A stretch of 64,000 nt of DNA from Gammaproteobacteria bacterium. GTDB taxonomy: Bacteria; Pseudomonadota; Gammaproteobacteria; Pseudomonadales; Azotimanducaceae. Below, piece by piece: positions 18,947 to 27,434 of this stretch. The notes below the pieces were generated by a model. That model was not told the origin of the DNA and searched no databases. It saw nothing but the letters and a program-made list of their open reading frames with translations. Every line of letters begins with the position of its first letter. Position 1 is the first letter of the stretch. The position numbers and the translations under genes were made by a program. The stretch lies in NCBI GenBank assembly GCA_009841635.1, contig VXLJ01000042.1, positions 1 through 64,000 on the forward strand. Reading direction: 5' to 3'.

Positions 18947-19961
18947 TGCAAATATAGATTGGCTGGCCATAGCGAAGGAAGCCCTCACGCACTTCCCAGT
19001 CGTGCCAACCCAGATCGAACTCATTTCGAAAGCGGAAAACGTCAGCTTTTGCGTCACTGACGCGCATGCCACGAAATGGGTGCTGCGCATTCATCGTCCG
19101 GAATATCACTCGCACGATGAATTGGTTTCGGAGCAGTTGTGGACCGAATCGTTACTAGCGAATGGGTTAGACGTACCAATCGTTGTCAAGTCAAGCTCCG
19201 GCGCACGTTACGTCGAGGTCGGGTTAAACGGTGGCGTACGCAATGCCGGATTGCTCGAATGGGTCGATGGCAAGTCTTTGCGTGATCAAGATGAAAGCGG
19301 CAACGATTCAATCTCGCGCAAACATACGTTTGAAGCAATCGGTCGAATGCTAGCTCAACTACACCAACAAGCGAGCACTTGGCATCCGCCTGCGGGTTTC
19401 GTAAGACACAAGTTTGACGCCGATGGCTTAATGGGTGAGGAGCCATTTTGGGGGCGTTTTTGGGAAGCTGAGGTTTTCAATGCGCAGGAACGGGCAAGGT
19501 TAGACGAAATGCGGAAAGCGTTGCATGCAGTGCTCTGTTGCCTACCGAAGACGCCTAACTGCTACTCGCTCATACACGCGGACTTGCACATGGGAAACCT
19601 CATCGCGCATGATGGGGACTATCACATCATTGATTTCGATGATGCAGGGTTTGGATGGCATACCTATGACTTTGCCGTGACGCTGAGCGAATTCCATGAC
19701 GCAGATTTGAGCAAGCAACTAATAAATTCACTATTTAGCGGTTATGAACGCGTGCGCCCACTGCAAACCTGGGTAAAAGAGTTGCTACCACTGTTTAGCA
19801 TGATTAGGACTTTAGCTTCAATTGGCTGGATTGAAGCACGCGCGGACTTGAACCCTAACAAGCAATGGCAGCGCAGTTCTTTTGAAGCTGCTGCTAGTCA
19901 GTTTGAACAGGTGGTAGCCAGCGCCAAACGCACGATCGCGTCACTGAACCCATCTAACTAG
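18939..19961 (+). CDS. Small-molecule kinase, aminoglycoside phosphotransferase/choline kinase family
   Basis: A 340-residue APH-fold kinase. The N-lobe has WVLRIHRPEY; the catalytic loop reads HADLHMGNL near residue 212 (Asp base, Asn metal ligand), followed by the DFDDAG metal-binding motif near 231. The protein resembles the SrkA/YihE and hydroxylysine-kinase branch rather than antibiotic-modifying enzymes. Translation is coupled to the upstream PLP enzyme by an 8-bp overlap (start at 18939, previous stop at 18944-18946). Together they could phosphorylate an amino alcohol and then eliminate phosphate. The substrate is not determined. Confidence 0.8.
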   Translation: MLNANIDWLAIAKEALTHFPVVPTQIELISKAENVSFCVTDAHATKWVLRIHRPEYHSHDELVSEQLWTESLLANGLDVPIVVKSSSGARYVEVGLNGGVRNAGLLEWVDGKSLRDQDESGNDSISRKHTFEAIGRMLAQLHQQASTWHPPAGFVRHKFDADGLMGEEPFWGRFWEAEVFNAQERARLDEMRKALHAVLCCLPKTPNCYSLIHADLHMGNLIAHDGDYHIIDFDDAGFGWHTYDFAVTLSEFHDADLSKQLINSLFSGYERVRPLQTWVKELLPLFSMIRTLASIGWIEARADLNPNKQWQRSSFEAAASQFEQVVASAKRTIASLNPSN

Positions 19962-20048
19962 CACCAGCTACGTCGTTCGTCTCGATTTCAGCCCAATGCC
20001 TTCATTTCAAAATCGCATAAACTACATAAACGTACTTCCTACGCGTGT

Positions 20049-20669
20049 TTGAGGTTCTGGGCTTACGCCTATCACACCGTGAAACTACTCAGTCTGCGAC
20101 CAAATACGATACATAGGCCCCATCGTCGATGGCAATGGCGGCTGTTAGCTGTGACAGGCGCAGCTTTGGTCTGGCTAGGCATGACCTCGCCCTCATACGC
20201 GCAGATCAATGAATCCTCGGGTATCCGCGCCACCTACACACCGACACCAATCTATACGTTATTGGCTTATAAACCAGCGCAATCCATGCACCTCATCGAC
20301 CTCAACGAAGATCTCATTCTTGCACAGATTGCGACGTTCGACGATTTAGAACAGGCCGAGTTGTTCATGAATTTTCATTCGCGCATCAAGCTCAATGGCG
20401 TTAGACTGAAGTACGACGGGACCATTCACTACATGGTGTTTTTGGGTCTCTATGAAGATGAAGACACGGCACGTTGGGCCCATGAGAGCTTCCAGGAACA
20501 GAACCCCCACTTTCAAGCTGAGAACTTCAAACGTATACGCCTTGGTGATTTAAAGCAATTCATAACAACCGAGACGGCCGACCCACGACCGGTTGTTCGT
20601 ACATCCATTCGAGTACCCATCCAGGATGCTAGTGTGAATGCGCGACGGGCGGCCAACCAAGACAGTTAA
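20049..20669 (+). CDS. Exported SPOR-like domain protein
   Basis: A 206-residue protein of uncertain family. A basic N-terminus and hydrophobic run (about residues 31-48) ending in AQ look like a signal peptide. The segment at roughly 90-160 alternates strand and helix like a divergent SPOR peptidoglycan-binding domain (IATFDDLEQAELFMN, then IHYMVFLGLYEDEDTARWA). The Arg-rich C-terminus is probably disordered. The TTG start at 20049 is uncertain; GTG at 20079 is an alternative. It stands alone ahead of fdxA. Confidence 0.5.
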   Translation: MRFWAYAYHTVKLLSLRPNTIHRPHRRWQWRLLAVTGAALVWLGMTSPSYAQINESSGIRATYTPTPIYTLLAYKPAQSMHLIDLNEDLILAQIATFDDLEQAELFMNFHSRIKLNGVRLKYDGTIHYMVFLGLYEDEDTARWAHESFQEQNPHFQAENFKRIRLGDLKQFITTETADPRPVVRTSIRVPIQDASVNARRAANQDS

Positions 20670-20700
20670 AACACCTATAAGCACAAAAAACTGGTATTTG

Positions 20701-20713
20701 GGCGTGGCACGCC
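20701..20713. repeat. Short GC-rich inverted repeat before fdxA
   Basis: GGCGTG and CACGCC flank a single base, 63 bp upstream of the fdxA ATG and 31 bp after the SPOR-like stop. No T-tract follows. It may be an operator or a weak transcript-end hairpin. Confidence 0.3.
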
Positions 20714-20775
20714 ACTTGGGTTCATCTTCGTAAAATTCCGAGCCTTTTGCGCCGAGCGATGCGGCCTACAGCTAT

Positions 20776-21099
20776 ATGACCTTCGTAATCGGCGAAGCGT
20801 GCATTAAATGTAAATTGACGGATTGCGTGGAAGTTTGTCCAGTGGACTGCTTTTATGAAGGTCCAAACATGCTCGTAATCCATCCAGATGAGTGCATCGA
20901 CTGCGCACTCTGCGAACCTGAGTGCCCAATTGACGCGATCTTCTCAGAAGACGAACTACCGGCCGACCAAATTGAGTATCTTGAACTGAATGCTGAACTT
21001 GCGGATATTTGGCCGAATATCACTGAGAAGAAAGATGCATTGCCGGATGAAGCTGAGTGGCGCGAAGTGACGGGAAAACGTCAGTATTTAGAACGCTAA
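20776..21099 (+). CDS. fdxA: 7Fe ferredoxin FdxA
   Basis: A 107-residue ferredoxin with one 3Fe-4S and one 4Fe-4S cluster, of the Azotobacter FdI type. The N-terminal cysteine pattern ([17 protein letters not shown]) and the second set ([12 protein letters not shown]) are complete, and the 40-residue acidic C-terminal extension is typical. It transfers electrons in the cytoplasm; the partner is unknown. In pseudomonads fdxA lies between mutS and rpoS; here the mutS-to-fdxA neighbourhood persists with three inserted genes, but rpoS does not follow. Confidence 0.95.
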   Translation: MTFVIGEACIKCKLTDCVEVCPVDCFYEGPNMLVIHPDECIDCALCEPECPIDAIFSEDELPADQIEYLELNAELADIWPNITEKKDALPDEAEWREVTGKRQYLER

Positions 21100-21140
21100 A
21101 CCTCGATTCAGCCAAAGTCGTCATTAGCCAAGCACCTAGC

Positions 21141-23354
21141 TTGCTCATCGCAGCACAAATTCAGCGAACCAAACACTGGCGTGGTTTTAACGCGCGGCCG
21201 CTTTTCGTTGGTCTAGCCGTATTGATGGGTATTGCTGCCACCCCCGCAACCCAATCGGAATCGTCCATGCCTAAACCTCCTATCGCCGATCGTCGTGACC
21301 ATGTCATTTCACATCATGAAATCAGCATAAACGATCCATATTACTGGTTGAAAGACCAGTCTTATCCTGCCATTGACGATGAGGATGTGCTTGCGTACTT
21401 GCACGCGGAGAACGATTATTTCAACGCAATCATGGAACCTCTGCAACCACAAGTTGAGGAACTCTTCGAAGAAATAAAAGCACGGCAGGTTCAAGACGAA
21501 TCGTCGGTCCCCTACCGAGACGGTCGCTTTATGTACCAGGCACGCTTCATACCTGGTAAGCAGTATCGTCAGTTTGTCCGATGGCGAGCCGGCATACAGG
21601 ACGACAAACAGAGTCTGCAGCCACCAGCAGAAGGTGTGCAAGTTGTCTTAGATGAAAACGTACTCGCGGAAGGCTTGGATTACTTCAGGCGTAGTGGTTT
21701 CGCACTAGACCCAACGCAGACGCTCTTGGCATTTGGCATCGACGACGATGGCAGCGAGCAATTCACGTTGCGCGTGCTCAATGTCGAAACTGGCGTATAT
21801 CTGTCAGAAGCCATGACAAACACAACTGGTGAGGTCGTGTGGAGCAGCGACAGCAAATCACTGTTCTATGTCGTGAATACAGACAACTGGCGACCTTATC
21901 GAGTCTTGCGCCATGTACTCGGCACCGATGTGAGACTAGATGAGGTCGTTTATGAAGAAGACGATGACGGATTCTTTGTAGGTATCGATCAATCGACATC
22001 TCGCGAGTATCTCCTCCTGTCGACAGCTTCTAACGTCACAAGCGAAGTCCGCGTACTTTCGCTGGCGACTCCTACAGAAGTGCCAACATTAATAGCGGAA
22101 CGCCGTGATCAGCACGAATATGACCTTGATCACCATCGCAATCGCTTCATCGTTCGAACGAATGATCGCCACAAGAATTTCCGCATGGCGTTCGCTGACG
22201 ATCAAACGCCAACCGAAGCACATTGGCAACCACTTATAGAGCCATCCGACGCGCGCTACATCACGGGCATGCGTAGCTTTGATTCGCAGCTTGTCATCGC
22301 GGCACGCGAAAATGGCTTGGAGCAGATTCTCATCGCTGACGCCGATGGCGCAGTTCAGTCCATCCCATTTGATGAAGCCGCATACAGCTTGAATTTGGGT
22401 TCCAATCACGAACCGGATCCCGACTATTTACGCATCGAATACTCGTCGCTAGCAACCCCAGAAACGACTTTCGACTTCGACTTTGAAACTGGCGAACTGC
22501 GGTCCCGCAAGGTTCAGGTCGTGCCAAGCGGCCACAACCCCAAAGACTACGTCACGGAACGCATCTTCGTAGAGGCGCGCGATGGGGCGCGTGTACCAGT
22601 GTCCATCATTTACGCGAAGAACACGCAGATCGACGGGTCTGCGCCTCTCTACCTATATGGATATGGCGCGTATGGTGCATCCATGGACCCGTATTTCCGC
22701 ACGACGATACTGTCCTTGATAAACCGAGGATTCATCTTCGCCATCGCACATATTCGTGGTGGCGCTGAACTAGGTTTTAGCTGGTACGAAGACGGCAAGT
22801 TAGCTAAGCGCACGAATACATTCAATGATTTCGTCGCTGTTGCGAGGGACATGATTGAGCGAAACTACACTGCGAAGGGACGCATCGCCATCATGGGCGG
22901 CAGCGCTGGTGGATCGCTCATGGGTGCAGCTGTGAATCAAGCGCCTGAGTTGTGGGGTGCCGTCGCCGCACACGTGCCGTTTGTGGATATCCTCAATACG
23001 ATGGTCGATACCTCTTTACCGCTCACGCCACTTGAATGGCCTGAGTGGGGTAACCCAATCGAAGACAAGACGGTATTCGAGTACATTCGGTCCTATTCGC
23101 CATATGATCAAACGCAAGCCATGCGTTACCCTCCCATGCTAGTGACAGCAGGACTTAACGATCCTCGTGTGACCTATTGGGAGCCGGCCAAATGGGTGGC
23201 GAAAATTCGGCACCTGAAAGAAGATGACAACATCTTGCTGTTAAAAACCGAAATGAGCGCCGGTCACGGCGGCAAATCTGGTCGCTACGACTCGTTACGA
23301 GAGGTTGCTGAAGAGTACGCGTTCATTTTGGACGTCATGAACCTAAGCAAGTAG
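21141..23354 (+). CDS. Prolyl oligopeptidase family serine peptidase (oligopeptidase B-like)
   Basis: An S9 peptidase: a seven-bladed propeller (about residues 100-400) followed by an alpha/beta hydrolase domain. Catalytic residues are readable: serine in GGSAGGSLMG, aspartate in AGLNDPRV and histidine in SAGHGGKSGR. The DPYYWLKD opening is typical of the oligopeptidase B branch, which cuts after basic residues. The open frame extends upstream to overlap fdxA; TTG at 21141 would give a possible signal peptide (hydrophobic run at about residues 19-35), whereas ATG at 21267 would give a cytoplasmic enzyme. Which is used is not clear. Confidence 0.88.
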   Translation: MLIAAQIQRTKHWRGFNARPLFVGLAVLMGIAATPATQSESSMPKPPIADRRDHVISHHEISINDPYYWLKDQSYPAIDDEDVLAYLHAENDYFNAIMEPLQPQVEELFEEIKARQVQDESSVPYRDGRFMYQARFIPGKQYRQFVRWRAGIQDDKQSLQPPAEGVQVVLDENVLAEGLDYFRRSGFALDPTQTLLAFGIDDDGSEQFTLRVLNVETGVYLSEAMTNTTGEVVWSSDSKSLFYVVNTDNWRPYRVLRHVLGTDVRLDEVVYEEDDDGFFVGIDQSTSREYLLLSTASNVTSEVRVLSLATPTEVPTLIAERRDQHEYDLDHHRNRFIVRTNDRHKNFRMAFADDQTPTEAHWQPLIEPSDARYITGMRSFDSQLVIAARENGLEQILIADADGAVQSIPFDEAAYSLNLGSNHEPDPDYLRIEYSSLATPETTFDFDFETGELRSRKVQVVPSGHNPKDYVTERIFVEARDGARVPVSIIYAKNTQIDGSAPLYLYGYGAYGASMDPYFRTTILSLINRGFIFAIAHIRGGAELGFSWYEDGKLAKRTNTFNDFVAVARDMIERNYTAKGRIAIMGGSAGGSLMGAAVNQAPELWGAVAAHVPFVDILNTMVDTSLPLTPLEWPEWGNPIEDKTVFEYIRSYSPYDQTQAMRYPPMLVTAGLNDPRVTYWEPAKWVAKIRHLKEDDNILLLKTEMSAGHGGKSGRYDSLREVAEEYAFILDVMNLSK

Positions 23355-23655
23355 CCGCACCTTTACGCAACAGGCAGAGTTGTCGCGCATGCACGGCCTT
23401 CGACATGCTTACGCCCAAAGATCCTGCTGCGGAAATCGTGGTGATCGACAAGATTTAGAAGTCACCTCACATCCTCAATGAAGTCCATCGACTCATAGCA
23501 ACTCGTGGGATGCGCTCCTTACTGATTGCGCCAACCGCGACGTGTAGAGAACGTAGACGTTTTACCGTAAAAGGTTTTCTTGGCTCAATTGTGGGTCGCA
23601 AAATCTCTTAACGTCTAGGCTTAAGCTAGCGCATTCGGGCCCTCAAAATGCTTAG
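23355..23655. other. Intergenic region between convergent peptidase and nlpD genes
   Basis: This is where rpoS would be expected (downstream of nlpD), but no sigma-factor motif is visible on either strand. On the plus strand, 23387-23605 reads as a protein-like frame interrupted by TAG at 23456-23458 (DPAAEIVVIDKI before the stop, HILNEVHRLIATRGMRSLLIAP after it). It could be a decayed regulatory-domain gene, but the match is weak. Confidence 0.35.
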
Positions 23656-24663
23656 TTAGTTTTGCGCGACCGAAGCTATGACAGAATTTGGATTGAGTGG
23701 TTTGCCATTCGCCCATATCTCGAAATGAAACTGTTGGTGACGGCCTGCTTCTGCAGAAGCAGCATTGGTTGTTGGCTCAATGCGCGTAATCAGTTCACCA
23801 CGCTTCAATTGTTGGCCTTCAGAAATCGCATGGTTCGTGTTGAACTCGTAGGCCACAAGATGGGCTGAATTTGTGTCCACGATGATCAAGTGACGAAATT
23901 TGTTCAAACCCGCACCAGCGTAGATCACTTTGCCAGCAATGGCTGCAACAACCTCGACCCCGTCGGCCAATACGTAGTCCAACCCGCTTTTCGAACTGCC
24001 TTTCTGCGGTTCGAAGGGTACTGGCCACTGCCATCCTGACTTGGTGCTTGTCGTGCGTAGTTGCATGCGAGGTTTCGGCGAATTAACGCTCATAGCCCCG
24101 CCGCGATTGCTAGAGGTGGTTGCACGACTGCTAGGGGTTGTCGCATTTTGCGTAGTGGTTTGTGGTGCCTTTTGAGGGGCCGACGAAGCGTTATCTGCCG
24201 CCCGACGCGCCGGGGTGCTCTCAACAGGTTGTGAGGACGTAGTCCGTGCAGGGGTCGTTCTAGCAGGTGCAGTCTGTCGAGGCTGAGGGATGTTGGTAAC
24301 CAGATCCTCGGATTGCACTTGTGCGACTGTAACAGCGGTGCCTACAAAGTCACGACTACCGTCACGCACCACCAACATTTCATCGGGACGAATGATGAAA
24401 GGGGCAGAGATGTTGTTGCGCGACGCGATTTCTACTACTTTCAAGTCATAGCGTCTCGATATGGAATACAAGGTGTCGCCACGTTCCACGACATGACAAA
24501 ACTCTTCTGCCGTACGGACTTTGCAAGCGGGTTCCGATTCGCTGTAGGCGTGTTCGCTTTGGCGCGATTTATCTATGACCGGCGCGGGATTTTCAGCTAC
24601 GCAACCCAGCAGCAGGACTACAAAGCCACCTGCGACAAGCGCTCTACAACGCACGAACTTCAA
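23656..24663 (-). CDS. nlpD: NlpD-like LysM/M23 lipoprotein, amidase activator
   Basis: A 335-residue outer-membrane lipoprotein: signal peptide with lipobox LLGC (Cys21), LysM domain at about 56-102, a long Thr/Pro/Ser/Arg-rich linker (about 120-200) and a C-terminal M23 domain (about 215-330). The M23 metal residues are largely replaced (the HxxxD position reads GLDYVLAD, and AYEF stands where active enzymes have a histidine), as in E. coli NlpD, which activates AmiC instead of cutting peptidoglycan. It overlaps the DUF368 gene by 20 bp and ends the 25-gene minus-strand block. It normally precedes rpoS, which is absent. Confidence 0.9.
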   Translation of the reverse strand: MKFVRCRALVAGGFVVLLLGCVAENPAPVIDKSRQSEHAYSESEPACKVRTAEEFCHVVERGDTLYSISRRYDLKVVEIASRNNISAPFIIRPDEMLVVRDGSRDFVGTAVTVAQVQSEDLVTNIPQPRQTAPARTTPARTTSSQPVESTPARRAADNASSAPQKAPQTTTQNATTPSSRATTSSNRGGAMSVNSPKPRMQLRTTSTKSGWQWPVPFEPQKGSSKSGLDYVLADGVEVVAAIAGKVIYAGAGLNKFRHLIIVDTNSAHLVAYEFNTNHAISEGQQLKRGELITRIEPTTNAASAEAGRHQQFHFEIWANGKPLNPNSVIASVAQN

Positions 24664-25483
24664 CCATCCGAATCAAGACAATCAATGCACCACAACTAAT
24701 CGTCGCACACACCACAACCCACAATGTTTGCCAATCTAGTAGATTCGCGGGCAAGTCAGGCACACCCCCATCGCGCCATGGCCAGGTTTTGTATAGCGTG
24801 CTAGTGACCAGGCCGATGAAAAACCCTTGCAACTCACCACGATATTGCTTGACCCCGCGCGCGATGAGTTTTGGAAAAATCACAAGTGCAATCACGAGAC
24901 CCGCAGCGAACAATGCGATTTTCAAGATTTCTATCGATTGCACGGCTTCGAGCATGGGAATCCATAATCCTGTTAGTAGCAGCACCATCGATCCTGAAAT
25001 GCCGGGCAACAACCAGGCAACAAATGCACAAAAGCCACCAATGACAAAGAGCCAAAGCGGCGGTTCTGACGACCACTCAGGCAAGACAACCAAAAGCAAG
25101 CCAACCGCGAGACCTAATGGGCCGAAGCGGATCAGTTCGCGCCTGCTTGCATCTTGACTAAGGTGCACGATCGCACCTATCACCAAGCCGAATATCGCTC
25201 CCCAAAACAGCAACGGCCGCGATTGCACAAACCCAAGCACAACAAACAGGGCGGTCGCGAACCCGACGAGCATACCTAAGGCAAGCCAGCATATGAATAT
25301 GACGGCATGGCGGGTTTTGGCGGGTTCCCGTCGCAACTTGCCTAGTGAGCCGATGTCAGCAAGGGCATTGACAAGACGATCATAAATTCGCGTGAGCAAG
25401 GCAACCGTACCACCCGATATGCCAGGCAATACCTCAACAATGCCTATAAAAAAGCCGCGCCAAATGATGCTGATTGGGTTCAT
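24644..25483 (-). CDS. DUF368 membrane protein, PopT-like undecaprenyl-phosphate translocase
   Basis: A polytopic membrane protein with about eight hydrophobic segments and the DUF368 signature VLPGISGGTVALLTRIYDRL near the N-terminus, repeated in degenerate form as LLPGISGSMVLLL near residue 150. DUF368 proteins have been shown to recycle undecaprenyl phosphate across the membrane. The ATG at 25483 overlaps the pcm stop (ATGA), which fixes the start; it overlaps nlpD by 20 bp at the other end. In several relatives this slot is reported to hold a DedA-type (YqaA) protein, a family with the same proposed function. Confidence 0.88.
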   Translation of the reverse strand: MNPISIIWRGFFIGIVEVLPGISGGTVALLTRIYDRLVNALADIGSLGKLRREPAKTRHAVIFICWLALGMLVGFATALFVVLGFVQSRPLLFWGAIFGLVIGAIVHLSQDASRRELIRFGPLGLAVGLLLVVLPEWSSEPPLWLFVIGGFCAFVAWLLPGISGSMVLLLTGLWIPMLEAVQSIEILKIALFAAGLVIALVIFPKLIARGVKQYRGELQGFFIGLVTSTLYKTWPWRDGGVPDLPANLLDWQTLWVVVCATISCGALIVLIRMVEVRAL

Positions 25484-26145
25484 GAGCCGGCCGCAACCCC
25501 TTCTAGCATCGGCACGAAACGTACTGCGCACAGTTCGCGTTCTTCGATTCGATCATGGCGACGCTCCCATTGAATGAGCGATTGCCCAAAAGATTGTCTA
25601 TCGGCTATCGGCATCACGAGTCTACCGTGCAAAGCAAGCTGTGAACTAAGCGATGCCGGCACCGTTTCTGCACCAGCCGTCCCAATGATTGCGTCAAAAG
25701 GAGCGCGTTCGCACCACCCCTCAAAGCCATCGCCGAATCGGAAATTCACGTTATCGATGCCCAGTTCTTGAATCACATCGCGGGCTCGGAGCTGCAAACG
25801 TTCTATCCGTTCTATGGTGTACACCTCGTGGAATAAGTACGCCAGAATCGCGGTTTGATAGCCACTGCCAGTGCCGATTTCCAAGACCCGATCGCGACGA
25901 GCTGAACCAGTCACCGCGGTGGACATCATCGCGACCACGGACGGTTGCGATATGGTTTGCTGGTAGCCGATCGGCAAGACCGTGTCGTCGTAGGCGCGAT
26001 GTGCCATGGCGGGATCTACGAATTTATGACGCGGTACGTAATCAATGACGTCCAGCACTTCGTCTGACACAAACTGTTGCTGTTTGAGTCTGGCAATCAA
26101 ACGCTGCCGCGCGCGCGCCGAAGTGTTCATCCCAATCGTGTCCAT
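25480..26145 (-). CDS. pcm: Protein-L-isoaspartate O-methyltransferase
   Basis: Repairs isoaspartyl residues in aged proteins using S-adenosylmethionine. The 221-residue protein has the family motifs PRHKFVDP, the YQQTISQPSVVAMM substrate segment, and the SAM-binding VLEIGTGSGYQTAILA near 80-95, with IIGTAGAE further on. It starts 3 bp after the truD stop. In most gammaproteobacteria surE separates truD and pcm; here surE is missing. Confidence 0.95.
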   Translation of the reverse strand: MDTIGMNTSARARQRLIARLKQQQFVSDEVLDVIDYVPRHKFVDPAMAHRAYDDTVLPIGYQQTISQPSVVAMMSTAVTGSARRDRVLEIGTGSGYQTAILAYLFHEVYTIERIERLQLRARDVIQELGIDNVNFRFGDGFEGWCERAPFDAIIGTAGAETVPASLSSQLALHGRLVMPIADRQSFGQSLIQWERRHDRIEERELCAVRFVPMLEGVAAGS

Positions 26146-26148
26146 GGG

Positions 26149-27099
26149 CTAATCCTCCCCGCTCGTGTAAGCAAAGCACTCGCGTAGGACACTTGTGGCG
26201 TAACAGCCACTTGGTAACGCGAACTGCACACGTGCTTCGTCACGTTCTACCTGCACTTTTAGATCGACCGCACAAACAACAAGCGAACGCCTCTCTTGCT
26301 GTAAACCAACCCACTCGAGCGCATCCGCCAGCAATGGATGTGCGTCGATGATCTGTTGTTCGATCGCATATGCCTCGCCAATCGCCAATGACCGACCTCT
26401 TCCCCACAACGGCCCAGTCGGTGTGGTGTCTGTCACAACGTCGCCTTCAATGGGGTTGCACCAATTGCCATCTCGCACACGCTTTGCGAGAATTTGATTG
26501 AATAAAGCACTGCGCATGGCAGAGATATAGAGGGATTTAAGAAACCTGGAAATCGGTGGTTTGCCATTCTTCACCCATTTCAGCGCTTGGTTTACATTGG
26601 TGCCGTCCCGACCAAAGCGTTGCTCGCCAAAATAGTTGGGAACCACCCGCATCGACTCTGCATGCACTCGCTGCGGATCGACATTGCGCAAGACGATGGT
26701 AAAGCGATTAGTGCAACCAAAGGACGGGCGCAGTTTGCGACTATGGCGACATTGGCGCAAGATCTTCATCGGCAGCTCGCGAGGCAATTCGACGGATTGT
26801 CCGTGCCGAACGCTCAACCATTGGCTGGCGATGCTTCGTTTGTCTTTAAGACCTAGATACCCGATATCGTTTGTGCGTACGCCAAGTGCTCTGGCCAAAG
26901 ATCGTCTGACGTCTGCGGTCGTCTGATTGATCTTCCGAATTTGCAGTAGCACATGTTCACCGTCGCCAGTAGGTTCCAAGGGCAATATTTCTTCGACCAT
27001 GAAGTCTTCCACGGTTCGACGAAGCACCCCAGGCGAGCACTCCTGCGATGATGCTCGCGGCAGGTCTTCTTGTTGCGTTACCGACATGTCAACTGGCAT
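26149..27099 (-). CDS. truD: tRNA pseudouridine synthase D
   Basis: Makes pseudouridine 13 in tRNA-Glu and others. The 316-residue protein has the catalytic motif GLKDKRSIASQW near residue 80 (Asp nucleophile), then RFGRDG/NYFGEQRF and the insertion domain typical of TruD. Slightly shorter than E. coli TruD (349). The start lies 9 bp after the ftsB stop; ispD and ispF, which normally lie between ftsB and truD, are absent. Confidence 0.93.
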   Translation of the reverse strand: MPVDMSVTQQEDLPRASSQECSPGVLRRTVEDFMVEEILPLEPTGDGEHVLLQIRKINQTTADVRRSLARALGVRTNDIGYLGLKDKRSIASQWLSVRHGQSVELPRELPMKILRQCRHSRKLRPSFGCTNRFTIVLRNVDPQRVHAESMRVVPNYFGEQRFGRDGTNVNQALKWVKNGKPPISRFLKSLYISAMRSALFNQILAKRVRDGNWCNPIEGDVVTDTTPTGPLWGRGRSLAIGEAYAIEQQIIDAHPLLADALEWVGLQQERRSLVVCAVDLKVQVERDEARVQFALPSGCYATSVLRECFAYTSGED

Positions 27100-27108
27100 A
27101 GCCGGAAC

Positions 27109-27384
27109 TCACGAATCACCGACGTAGAGATAAAACGTCTCGTTCGGCTTGATCATGCCCAGATCGTGACGTGCGATCGATTCGATCACCGAATCGTCAT
27201 GCTTGATACGCTCAATCTCAACCCGCAACATTTCATTGCGTTCATAGAGCTGTTGGTTGAATTCAGCCTGCGCTTTGACGTCTTGAACGAGCAGTTGCGT
27301 TGCAAAGAAACCTGTTTCGCCGAACCAATACATGTACTGCATGACGACGAATACCACAAAGAACGTGGTGAGCAGCAATTTCAT
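27109..27384 (-). CDS. ftsB: Cell division protein FtsB
   Basis: A 91-residue bitopic protein of the FtsQBL divisome complex. One transmembrane helix (about residues 3-22) is followed by a coiled coil (about 28-62). It lies directly upstream of truD and downstream of eno, the usual place apart from the missing ispDF. No strong ribosome binding site is at normal spacing; a perfect hairpin lies 2 bp before the ATG (listed separately). Confidence 0.9.
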   Translation of the reverse strand: MKLLLTTFFVVFVVMQYMYWFGETGFFATQLLVQDVKAQAEFNQQLYERNEMLRVEIERIKHDDSVIESIARHDLGMIKPNETFYLYVGDS

Positions 27385-27386
27385 CA

Positions 27387-27404
27387 GTTCAAATCCGTTT
27401 GAAC
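27387..27404 (-). promoter_or_regulatory. Hairpin immediately before ftsB start codon
   Basis: GTTCAAA at 27387-27393 and its exact complement at 27398-27404 enclose four bases. The mRNA stem would end 2 nt before the ftsB ATG. A GAGG sequence lies just upstream of the stem (27405-27408 overlapping its foot), so folding would bring GAGG close to the start codon. This suggests structure-dependent translation, not proven. Confidence 0.45.
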
Positions 27405-27415
27405 CTCATTTCAAC

Positions 27416-27434
27416 GTAGGTCTGGGTGACCTAC
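27416..27434. repeat. Second hairpin in eno-ftsB gap
   Basis: GTAGGTC and GACCTAC flank a five-base loop, 12 bp from the ftsB leader hairpin. No T-tract follows on the minus strand. It may be an attenuator or a processing site between eno and ftsB. Confidence 0.4.
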
